Of a stretch of DNA of 64,000 nucleotides, positions 55,444-64,000 are shown in pieces (within the stretch, counting starts at the first letter, position 1; each line of letters opens with the position of its first letter). Origin of the DNA: Lepus europaeus (lineage: Eukaryota; Chordata; Mammalia; Lagomorpha; Leporidae); the NCBI RefSeq assembly GCF_033115175.1, contig NC_084832.1, positions 10,343,342 to 10,407,341 of the forward strand. The letters run 5' to 3'. The notes beneath the pieces were generated by a model. The model was not told the DNA's origin. It made no database searches and saw only the letters and a program-made list of their open reading frames with translations. Made by a program: the position numbers and the translations under genes.

Positions 55444-56694
55444 TTAGTCCTTCCATAAGTGGCCCACGCTGATCCCAGGGCTAAGTGTCAAGGGCAAGGC
55501 CACAACGACTGATTGGGAGATTGGGCCGGGACTGGAATTCCTCATTTGCACCTGACCAGATAGGAGAGTGTCAGGCCTTGGGGTTCTACCATAGGCCAGA
55601 AGCAGCAAAGGTTGGGAGGGGGGAAGAGAAGGCTCCCTTGTGGTTTTCCTCAGGTTCATGTACACAGGTTGGCTCTGTGGAGCATCAGGGCTTTGAGCGG
55701 AGACTCTGGCCTGAGATGTAGGTTTCACTCCTCTGCTCACTGTCTGGTAGACCAGTCTGAGGGACGTGGCACTGTCACAGTGATGGCTTTGCAGGGCCTC
55801 TTCTCCACTGCCTGCCTCAAAGCCCAAGCCAGCCAGGTATTCTCAGATTTTGGGATCCTGGGGAGAACCCAGAGACTCCATATAGGTTATTTCAGTCATT
55901 TCCAGTTCTTCTTGGCTTACACTGAGCCACTAGTGACCCATAATGCTTCTGCTGTGGGCCTCTGGGCTGGGGCCCACAGTTGATAATCTTAGGAAGAGCT
56001 CTTCAAGTACTGAACTTATGTAACAAAGGAGCTAGTAATAGCCACATGAGATGCAGTTTTCCACCTCTACCAGGTTCTTCCCACGAAAGGGCATGGACCC
56101 TGTCACCATAGCATACCGGGCCACTCCCAGGCTCCATACGTCTGCCTTGAAGCGTCGTTTCCTCTTCTAGAAACACTTCCAGAGCACACTGCTGGAGGGT
56201 TTCCTCAAAATGTGTCCAACTGTTGTCTCTCAGTTAGCTTGCAGCTCAGGATGAAGTTGGCTAGCAAACAATAGCAGATTCTCCAGCTTCAAGTCTCTGT
56301 GCACAAGGCATTTCCTGCAGCACGCGTGCACTGACAGGATCTGGTTGAACATGAGCGTGGCCTCCTCCTGCCGCAGGCAACCATGCCGCACTACCTAGTG
56401 CTGGAGCTGCCCCTGTTCACGCATTCCATGACGAGGTACAAGTGGTTTTCTCTGTGCCTTTTCCTTCAGGGGTTGTATGATGTTCAGGCGATTTATACCC
56501 TTCATGATAGCTACTCTGCAGGCTGGAGGAGTCCCTGTGGTCTTGCGGGATGATTTTCATGGCCACATGGTGCCCAGTCCTGGGTGGTGAGCTAGCTTCA
56601 CCTGGCCGAAGCTGCCCTGGTCTTTGAGCCCCAGCAACCTGTAACCACCTGGAATGTCTGCCTCTCCATGTAAGGCCATGAAGCCTTTCATCAT
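55444..56694 (-). pseudogene. CAMK-type protein kinase pseudogene, sperm motility kinase-like
   Basis: An intronless, broken Ser/Thr kinase copy read leftwards from an ATG at 56694. Kinase subdomains appear in order: GSFGQV (glycine loop, 56616-56599), VAMKII (ATP-binding Lys, 56566-56549), HLYLVMEC (hinge, 56444-56421), HRDLKLEN (catalytic loop, 56301-56278), DVWSLGV (56142-56122) and MVTGSMPF (56109-56086). These lie in frames 0, 2, 1, 0, 0 and 0 relative to the ATG, so several indels separate them. In frame 0 a TGA occurs at codon 46. The DFG/activation segment is damaged and partly missing. A 127-codon open frame (55827-55444) follows, where SMOK-type kinases carry a UBA-like and variable tail. 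DVWSLG..YAMVTGS.PF is the pattern I associate with the sperm motility kinase (SMOK) group, related to MARK/TSSK. Kinase identity is firm; the subgroup is less so. Confidence 0.82.
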
Positions 56695-57159
56695 GGTGTC
56701 CACCTAACCATAAACTGCTCTATACATGCTAACTGATCAACTATACTGGCATGCCTAATGACAAAAATAAGAGTGGTAATCATGGCAATGCAACTCATGT
56801 ACATACTGTATTGACTACACTAATGATACTAAGCAGTAGGGCTAAGTACTGTCTAAAAAATGAGGAAAACTGCAAAGAAAAATACTATATTAATGTACTA
56901 ATAATACTAGTATGTCTAACAGAGCTATCTAAATAAAATTGAGGAAAACAATGAAAAATGCAAAGAAGACAAAATGGGAAAAAGAAAAAAAGGAAAAAAG
57001 GGGAAAAGTAGGAAAAAGAACAAATAAAATAGATTAAAAAAAAATGGTAGGCAATAATGCTAGATTGGTCCAAGTTCAATAGGTCACAGAAAACAACTCT
57101 CTGGGAAATACAGATTTAAAACAGTCAGGGGCTTATGTAGGCATTTGGAATTAGATAGC
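56695..57159. other. AT-rich upstream flank with purine tract
   Basis: Sequence upstream (minus sense) of the kinase copy. A purine-rich, A-dominated tract runs from about 56940 to 57050. No repeat family is recognised. Confidence 0.5.
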
Positions 57160-57290
57160 GATGGCTCAGGATGAAGTCAGAGCGAGAAATGGGCCAATCA
57201 CAGGCCAGCCAGGGACTTAGAGGCTTCTGTAATTGCCTAAAAGTGGCTCAGTATGAAGTCTGAGCAAGAAATGGAACCAATCACAGCTTC
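57160..57290. repeat. two-unit tandem repeat, each with CCAATCACAG
   Basis: Imperfect direct repeat with an 83-bp period. The pattern ATGGCTCAGGATGAAGTC...GAGCGAGAAATGGGCCAATCACAG (57161-57203) recurs as GTGGCTCAGTATGAAGTC...GAGCAAGAAATGGAACCAATCACAG (57243-57286). Both units carry a CCAAT box of the NF-Y type, about 500 bp from the kinase ATG on its upstream side. A promoter role is an inference only. Confidence 0.6.
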
Positions 57291-57697
57291 AAGAACCTTC
57301 CCACTACAGTAAAAACGAGGACCCCAAAAGCCTTTTGTTTTGGTGATAGAAACTGATACTTTTTTTTTTTTTGAGAAGTTAACATGGATTGTTTCAATGC
57401 ATTGCCTTTTCATTTCTAGCTTAAAAAACTGACTTTTGAGGACCTCCTAATGTCTGTCTACACTCAAAATAGCAATTCCTTTTTCTTTAAACTCAGAGTG
57501 ATAGGTCTCAAAACAATGGTACAACTTCACTGCCTTCATGATATTGTAGCAAAATATTATGTTGTCCAAGACACAATCAGAAAAGGCAACAGGTGGCGAA
57601 AGGTGGCCTTGTGCAGTTGGTTTAAACTATCTGTATATATGTACTGAAAAGTTGCACTGTACCCTGTAAACGTGTGAAAGACTACATTTTAACTCAA
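57291..57697. other. low-copy sequence, 3'UTR-like
   Basis: No repeat family recognised. The TCTGTATATATGTACTGAAAAGTTGC and CCTGTAAACGTGTGAAAGAC stretches resemble mRNA 3' UTR sequence, but I cannot name a gene and there is no adjacent poly-A other than the L1 insertion site. Confidence 0.3.
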
Positions 57698-57709
57698 AAC
57701 TCAAAATTT

Positions 57710-58165
57710 TTTTTTAACCTTTATTTAATGAATATAAATTTCCAGTGTACAGCTTATGGATTACAATGGCTTCCCCCTCCCATAACTTCCCTCCCACCCG
57801 CAACCCTCCCCTCTCCCGCTCCCTCTCCCCTTCCTTTCACATCAAGATTCATTTTCAATTCTCTTTATATACAGAAGATCAATTTAGTATAAAGATTGCA
57901 ACAGTTTGCACCCACATAGAAACACAAAGTGAAACATACTGTTTGAGTACTAGTTATAGCATTAAATCACAATGTACAGCACATTAAGGACAGAGATCCC
58001 ACATGAGGAGCAAGTGCACAGTGGCTCCTGTTGTTGACCCAACAAATTGACACTCTAGTTTATGGCGCCAGTAACCATCCTAGGCTGTCGTCAGGAGTTG
58101 CCAAGGCTATGGGAGCCTTCCAAGTTTGCCGACTCTGATCATATTTAGACAAGGTCATAAAAGAC
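57710..58165 (-). mobile_element. L1 3' end (rabbit-type)
   Basis: Minus-strand L1 3' UTR: AACCTTTATTTAATGAATATAAATT, C-rich block at 57772-57834, TATACAGAAGATCAATTTAG and the GATCATATTTAGACAAGGTCATA block. At that point it diverges from the copies at 14 and 16 kb and continues as AAAGACAGAGTGAGGATAG. Confidence 0.92.
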
Positions 58166-59779
58166 AGAGTGAGGATAGTAACCAATGATCCTAAGAGTGG
58201 CATTAACCAGGTTTGAACAATTATACAGCATTAAGTGGGGAAGAGGACCATCAGTACACACAGGTTGGGAGTAGAGCCATTGGTGGTAGAGTAGAGGTTA
58301 TGATTACAAAGGAATGAGGCCCAAGTGCACTAGACAGGGCCTAGAACAAAGGACAGAGTCATTATTAGAGGAGCTAAGAAAGGTGCTGTCTAAGCTACAA
58401 GTAATTTTTCTGATTGAGAGGCAAATAGAACCTGATAGAAGGGGCTTGATAATAATCTGGTGGGCTTTAGGCCTTGTAAATTCAGAGGCCCAGACCTATC
58501 TATCTCTTCACATGGGGTATATCCTAAGGGAGGTGTGAACCTCCTAGGGGAAGGCACTCTGTTGACTTTCATTACTTGGCTGGCCTGGGAGGAGAGCTGG
58601 CCAGGTAAAGGCAGGTGGCATCTCTAACAAGAAATTTACAGTTCTGCCTGCAATGTTGCTGACCCTACTTGACCATCCCCTCAGCTGCAGTGGTCACTTT
58701 GGAAGTTGGGCTGAGTGAAGGGCTTTTCAGCTTAGAGCCAATAAGATCTGTGGCTCTGACCTGGGCATCCTTCGACTCCAGGGCAGGTCCATTTCCAGTG
58801 ATCCAACTCTTGGCAGAGCTGCCAGGGCTCTTCACAAGCTGACTTCTGCTGAAGCCCAGGCTTACCACATTGAAAGCCACTGCAGTGGACTGGCCTGTTG
58901 GGTCTCCTTGAGGGCAGATCACTGTACAGATCAGCCATTAATAGGCCTGCCACCCATTGCTTCTGATGCCTAGCTTTCTTTTCCTCCTGGTTTGTGTTAA
59001 AGCAGACCAGAGGATGCAAGTCAAGGGAGTGCCCGTGTCCCATCTCTAATCTTCGGTGGCCTGAACTACAAGTCTAGAGTCACAGGCATGTTCTGTAGTA
59101 GTTTTTCTAAGGTAGACAATGCCCATGAGGAAAATTATATTCTCACTTTAAAACTTTCTTTCCCTTTGGTCTGAAAGGGAGGTTTTTTCTACTTACTGTA
59201 TACTTCGCTGATGGTGAAGTGAATCTAGCTATGAGATTATTATTTAAGTTCTTATTTTGGCTATGCTATTGCAGAAAAATGTTAGCCATCTCTTTTATAA
59301 GGTCTAAAGATTAAATTGTGCATCCTACAGATTCCTTCATAATAGAATTAGTCAAAATTTAAAAAAAGACAAGGGCTCTTGAAGTAACATCACGTGGTGG
59401 CAGTAGAGAACTCACCCCTTCAAGTCCTTTCAGAAAGTTACTCATCCTGTCCAGGAGAGAGAGCGCTGCCCTCTGGCGGCCTCTCCTAAATTCCCCACCT
59501 CTTGAATACGGTCATATGGAGCCGGAAGTTTTCACATGAAGCTTGGTGGGACATGAACGTTCGAACCCCAGCACCAGAGAAACCGAAGCTGAGGGAGTTT
59601 GTCACCGCTGGACCTGCTCTGCATGACAGGAGTTGCTTGGGCTGAACTAAAGGATGCTGGAAAAAAATGTGAAACTGTAGGAAGATCTCTGGAAAGGTTA
59701 ACTGGTCTGGACGGTTTATACCAAGTATATGTGTTGAAATAGTACATAGTAGCCCATAAAACTACAAGTATGACATGCT
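58166..59779 (-). mobile_element. probable 5' continuation of the same L1
   Basis: The 12-mer AACTCAAAATTT is at 57698-57709 and again at 59780-59791. If it is the TSD, everything between is one insertion of about 2.07 kb. The sequence 58160-58940 is consistent with an alternative, longer L1 3' UTR, as I recall it from rabbit L1, and contains 85- and 103-codon minus frames without a known domain. The part 59330-59779, with GCCGCCAGAGGGCAGCGC in antisense, is less clearly L1 and may be unique sequence. Confidence 0.45.
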
Positions 59780-59799
59780 AACTCAAAATTTAAAAGTAC

Positions 59800-60170
59800 T
59801 CTTTATTTCATCAGTAATGCAGAGTTTTCATTATAGAGATCTTTTACTTCTTTGGTTAAATTTATCCCCAGGCATTTTATTTTTATTGTCACTATTGAAA
59901 ATGGCGTTACTTTCATGATTTTTTCCCCTATTATTCATTCTGGGTGTACATGAATGTTGTTGGCTTTTGTATATTGACTTTGTAGCCTGCAACTTAACCC
60001 TATCAGCTTTTGATGGAGTCATTGCTGTTTTCTATATATGTGGTCATGTCATTTGCAGACAGTGACAATTTGGCTTCCTCCTTTCCAATTTGGATCTCAT
60101 CTATTTCTTTCTCTTGCCTAATTGCTCTATCCAGAACTTCCAGTACTATGATGAATAAAATTTGAATAAT
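59800..60170 (-). mobile_element. old L1 ORF2 fragment, antisense
   Basis: Antisense ORF2: TTTGGTTAAATTTATCCCCAGGCATTTTATTTTT, TATTGACTTTGTAGCCTGCAAC, GGTCATGTCATTTGCAGACAGTGACAATTTGGCTTCCTCC. These are standard antisense signatures of mid-ORF2 in old mammalian L1s. Confidence 0.82.
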
Positions 60171-60500
60171 CTCTCAAAAAACAAAAGTTAAATGGTGATT
60201 ACCAGAGGCTGAAGAAGTTGGGAAAGGAAGGACTGGGAAAGATTGATTGGTACTAGAATTTAGCTAGGTAGGAGTAAGAAGTTCTATTACATAGTAGGGT
60301 GAAGATAGGTAATTTATCATATATTTCTCTAATAGAAAAGTGGAAGTTTTAGATGTTTTCACTATAAAGAAATATTAAATGCTAAAACAAATATATCTAC
60401 CCTGGTTGAGTACATAGTGTATATATGTAAGGAAATATTACATAGTACCCCATAAATATATATGGTTTTTATTTTTTAAATAAAATATTAAAGCACATAT
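60171..60500 (+). mobile_element. L1MA-like 3' end, plus strand
   Basis: Plus-strand 3' UTR: AAATGGTGATTACCAGAGGCTGAAGAAG, GTAGGGTGAAGATAG, GAAATATTACATAGTACCCCATAAATATATATGG, ending A/T-rich. It directly adjoins antisense ORF2 sequence, so the two halves are probably one 5'-inverted insertion. Confidence 0.78.
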
Positions 60501-61384
60501 AAGAATATACTATATGTCAGTATCAGCACAAAGAAAGGAAAGGGTAAATGGATTTAAACTTCTATAAATATTTTATATTATGAAGAATCTTAAATTTCTT
60601 GAAAGCAGAATTAAATGGCCAAAAAGTTTCAAATGGCTTTTATCGGGATCTGAGATTATAAGATTGGTCAGCTAGAAAGTAGCTTAGACTTTTACACACA
60701 CAGTGAAAACATTTTTTGACAAAGAGATAGCAAAAGAAACTACTTCAGTGATGTAAATTCTGTTGGAAAATGTTCAAGGTGATATTTTATGAAAGATATA
60801 GTATCTCCAATTAAGCTTTCTAACTATGGTCTAGAGAATACAGGATGTTTTCTTAACAAAATAGCAATGATCTGTTGATTCAAAGTTTAAAAAAATTGTT
60901 TAAGCTTCAGATCCAGTTGTATGATATAAAACACTGCCTGGTTAACACTTCTGCTTTGTTTTATCCCAAAAGAGTTCAGTATATTTTAAAGGAATCTTTG
61001 ATTTGCATCCAAAAATTCACACTTATGTCATTAATATGTTTGGATATTTTATACTTTTCAAAAGAAGGATTTCAGATCAATATAAAAATATCCTATCACA
61101 AAGGACAATGTTTCAGCTATGGTAGGGAAAAAATGCAGACCATCTCTTTGAAACAAGAGTTTGAAATTTCCCCAACTGCTCATTTTACTGTATGGTAAAT
61201 ATTCAAAAATGCTTGCATTCACGTTGTTGAAGTAGGCTGAAAAGTGTCATTGCTATGTTTTCTGAAATCACTTACTATGCATGAGAATACTTCAAATATT
61301 TCATGGAAAAATAAAATGATGAAATTTATTTTGTTGCAAAAAATTTCCAGTATATGCATTTTTTGTTATATGAATATTTCCTGC
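60501..61384. other. unassigned; 107-codon plus frame
   Basis: The plus frame at 60875-61198 is I/K/Q-rich without a recognisable domain. No repeat is evident. Confidence 0.35.
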
Positions 61385-61470
61385 AGGATCTCAATTTTCT
61401 TTGCACCAAAGTAAGCTTATCTTTTAACTCCATTTCTCCACAAACTTTATGGAGTACCGTTATATGCACA
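61385..61470. mobile_element. half of a mariner-like short element
   Basis: TTTGCACCAAAGTAAGCTTATCTTTTAACTCC then CCACAAACTTTATGGAGTACCGT corresponds to the right half of the element suggested at 17920-18113. Tentative. Confidence 0.35.
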
Positions 61471-61861
61471 AATACTATGATTTATCTATTTCCAGCCTAT
61501 AGAAGTAATGAAATAGAAAAGGATTAATGATCTTGTGTGGGTGTTTGTGTGTGTGCGCCAATGCTGATTGGTTGAATCATGGGAGTTTTAAACAGATTTA
61601 CTGCATTTTAAATTCCACTACTTGAAACACTAGTTAAGTATGCAATAGTCAAAGACAAAAAATGGTAGTGATAGATTTTTTCCTACAATCACATTTCATA
61701 TGAATGAGCTAAATTTAAAGTGTCATGGAAAGGGATATTTATCTGTGACCTAACTGGACTGGAATAAGAATTTATGTTGAAATTGAAACTTTTAGTTGTA
61801 CAAATCATAATGATTTTGTACATTTTCTAACATAAATCAGTATAAAGAATATTTTTTGCCT
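61471..61861. other. unassigned; short (GT)n
   Basis: GTGTGGGTGTTTGTGTGTGTGCGCC at about 61535-61559. Nothing else recognised. Confidence 0.5.
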
Positions 61862-62100
61862 GTTTATCTTTTTTGAGCTTTTTATTAATATAAAGAAAAC
61901 ATTCTGTGCATTTCAAAGATATAATTCTAGGAATATGATAATTTCCCTCTCCCTTCTTCCTCCCTCCTCCTTCCTTCTCTGATTTTTCTTTTAATGTTTG
62001 TGATAACATACTTTCCATTTACTCTATAATCACAGGATTAATTCTCCACTAAATGTAGTGTTTTAAATTGTTATTAATAGCATTATGCAAGTTGACTTCA
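61862..62100 (-). mobile_element. older rabbit-type L1 3' end
   Basis: Minus-strand tail: TTTTTATTAATATAAAGAAAAC, GTGCATTTCAAAGATATAATTC, C-rich CCCTCTCCCTTCTTCCTCCCTCC, ACTCTATAATCACAGGATTAATTC. Same subfamily as 10313-10567. Confidence 0.75.
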
Positions 62101-62442
62101 AAATCTATAAGAAAAATGAAATACATAAATTTAGAGTTGTCTTTTCAATTCATATAATACTTTTTAACTACATATAAACAAAGCTGTGTTAACACAAGAT
62201 GAACTTATTTAGCTTGGAGAACCAATTTTGTAACTGGTATGCTTGTACTTCAAAGGCATGTAATTCTTAGAGAAAAATACCACAACTGGTTTTGCCAATG
62301 TAGATAAGACTAGTAAAGGAAAATGATTCTTTGGTAGTCATTTCAATTACTGGAAAACCCTTAGGTATATTTTGAACATCTTAGGTATGCAACAACTTTT
62401 TGCTCTGCAAATTTAATGAATTCAATGTAGATTAATCAATTC
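62101..62442. other. unassigned sequence
   Basis: Nothing recognised. Confidence 0.4.
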
Positions 62443-62705
62443 AGATGGAAATCCCTTCTATTCTCTATCCAGCTCCCTGCTGGTGCACCTGGGAAAGCAG
62501 CAAAAGCTGGATAAGTGCTTGGGGCCCTGCACCCATGTGGGAGACCTGGAAGAGGCTCCTGGCTTTGGCCTGGCCCAGCCTTGGCCGTTGTGGCCATTTG
62601 GGGAGTGGACCAGTGGATGGAAGTTCTCTCTCTCTCTCTTCTCTCTCTCACTCTGCCGCTTTCTCTGTAGTGCTCCCTTTCGAATGAATAAAGTAAATAT
62701 TAAAA
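62443..62705 (+). mobile_element. CSINE-type SINE, 5' truncated
   Basis: Plus-strand SINE beginning within the body (TCTATCCAGCTCCCTGCTGG), followed by CACCCATGTGGGAGACCTGG, GGCCATTTGGGGAGTGGACCAG, a CT block and GAATGAATAAAGTAAAT. The tRNA-like head with the Pol III promoter is absent. Confidence 0.9.
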
Positions 62706-63071
62706 AGAAAAAATTTAGCATTTTGATTGAGATAAATGATGTCTAAAATACATACTGGATTTAAAGAAAGCACAAATGTAAAATCTTTCATTAGCAACTT
62801 GATTAGATGTTAAAATGTTTATTTTGAATTTATTGATTGAAATAAAATACATTATTAAAATCCATTTCACCTTGACAATACTTTTTATATAATCCAAGTA
62901 AGCCTAATTAGTTATGATCTCTGAGAAACATATATAAAAAGTACCATAAAATTGTAAAATCGTACTTTTAAGTTACATTTATATAAGTATGTTATTGATA
63001 TAAATGCTTTAAAAGTTATATATTTACATGAAAGTTATCAATCTTGATTGTTACTGCAGTGATAATAAAAG
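62706..63071. other. unassigned AT-rich sequence
   Basis: Nothing recognised; strongly A/T-rich. Confidence 0.45.
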
Positions 63072-63405
63072 GCTTGAGGGGGTGGTGTTGTGTGTAGTTG
63101 GTAAAGCCTGCAATGCCAGCATCCCTTCTGGGTGCTGGTTTGAGTCCTGGTTGCTCCAGTTTCCATCCAATTCCCTGCTAATGTGCCTGAGAAAGCAGGG
63201 GAGGGTGGCCGAAGTGCTTCAGCGCCCTCCGACCACATGTGATACCCAGGTGATGCTCCTGGCTTTGGGCTGACCCAGTCCTGGTTGTTGTGGCCATCTC
63301 AGGAGTGAACCAGTGGATGGAAGCTCAATCTCTCTCTGACTCTCCATCTCTCTGTAACTCTTTCAAGTAACTAGATTTAAAAAAAATAAATAAAAAATAA
63401 AAAGA
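63072..63405 (+). mobile_element. old CSINE-type SINE
   Basis: Plus-strand SINE: GTGGTGTTGTGTGTAGTTGGTAAAGCC head, GGTTTGAGTCCTGG B box, TCCAATTCCCTGCTAATGTGCC, CCTGGCTTTGGGCTGACCC, CTCTCTCTGAC block and an AAAAAAAATAAATAAAAAATAAAAAG tail. Two related SINEs follow and precede it closely. Confidence 0.9.
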
Positions 63406-63507
63406 CTTGGAGACTCTTAAAAAGTGCTCCTTCCATCACAGGCCCACAAGCCTAGAAGCATGAAATAGTTTAAAAAAAAAAAAAAAAAAAAAAACCTGTG
63501 CATTTTT

Positions 63508-63787
63508 AAAATAAGATTTTTTTGTTTGAGTTACAGATAGGCAGAGGCACTCCCCAAATGGCCTCAATGACCAGAGCTGGGCCTATCTGAAGCCAGGAGC
63601 CAGGAGCTTTTTCCAGGTCTCCCATGCGGGTGCCGGGGTCCAAGGACTTGGGCCATCTCCTACTGCTTTCCCAGGCCATAGCAGAGAGCTAGATCAGAAG
63701 TGGAACAGCCGAATCTCGAACTGGCACCCATATGGGTTGCTGGCACTGCAGGCAGCGGCTTTACCTGCTATACCACAGCAGTGGCCC
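63508..63787 (-). mobile_element. CSINE-type SINE
   Basis: Minus-strand SINE: AAATAAGATTTTTTTGTTTGAGTTACAG, GCCTCAATGACCAGAGC, GAAGCCAGGAGCCAGG, GGTCTCCCATGCGGGTGC, CAGAGAGCTAG, TCGAACTGGCACCCA, and an ACCACAGCAGTGGCCC head. The TSD CCTGTGCATTTTT is at 63495-63507 and 63788-63800. Confidence 0.93.
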
Positions 63788-63800
63788 CCTGTGCATTTTT

Positions 63801-64000
63801 TAAAATTTTCATAAACATAGTTCTGGTTCTTCTCTAAAATTACAATAAAAATATCTAACAGCTAAAAAAGTCCATGTCCTCCTTTTATTTGCTAAATCAA
63901 CCAATTCCAAGTTACTGAAACGTAGTAAACAAAGTTAAAAACTTTTTCTATACTTGTAAAAAAATTCATTTCACCTTTTTATGTTTTAAAATTTTACCAA
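63801..64000. other. unassigned AT-rich sequence
   Basis: Nothing recognised to the window end. Confidence 0.45.

Noticed and set aside
1..64000. A new multi-gene biological system
   Set aside because: No intact gene cluster exists here. All long frames are explained by repeats or pseudogenes, or have no supporting feature.

Overview
The window is non-coding mammalian DNA, almost certainly from a lagomorph and most likely rabbit (Oryctolagus). The evidence is the repeat content. There are more than two dozen copies of the lagomorph C-repeat SINE (CSINE), a tRNA-derived element with a GGTTCTAGTCC-type B box, a CT-rich tail and a CTGTCAAAA end. There are also many copies of the rabbit-type L1 3' UTR, which has a G/C-homopolymer purine tract and ends in a CATTAAATAAAAG-like tail. 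I found no intact protein-coding gene, no genuine tRNA or rRNA gene, no CRISPR array and no bacterial or phage-like feature. Almost all the open frames are short chance frames or frames inside repeats.

Layout. 1-9 kb: a CSINE, fragments of an old L1 5' end, and an old minus-strand L1 (4.7-9.0 kb) broken by at least five later insertions. 9-14 kb: SINEs, a DNA-transposon-like remnant and a MIR. 14-17 kb: two very similar L1 3' ends in opposite orientation, one of them a 5'-inverted (twin-primed) insertion. 17-31 kb: sparse repeats (MIR, mariner-like fragment, CSINEs, a MaLR LTR) and a 5-kb stretch where I recognise nothing. 31-37 kb: L1 ends and two solo LTRs. 37-40 kb: an RPL26 processed pseudogene, itself carrying a CSINE, inserted in an old L1. 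40-45 kb: L1 with an internal inversion, two MaLR LTRs, a SINE within a SINE, and another old L1. 46-47 kb: a second copy of the 35-kb LTR family, inverted and split by a CSINE. 47-52.7 kb: a long, decayed plus-strand L1 with five later inserts. 53-57.5 kb: the only gene-like segment, with a decayed intronless CAMK-type kinase copy resembling the sperm motility kinase (SMOK) group, two short coding-like segments I cannot identify, and a CCAAT-bearing tandem repeat. 57.7-64 kb: L1 and SINE copies.

The window holds no cooperating gene set. Its interest lies in the order of insertions, two retropseudogenes, several structural rearrangements inside L1s and one retrocopy with an unexpected poly-T end. 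No previously undescribed functional system was found. Repeat family names come from recognition of consensus-like sequence, not from a search. Ends are usually good to about 10 bp where a target-site duplication (TSD) is quoted and to tens of bp otherwise.
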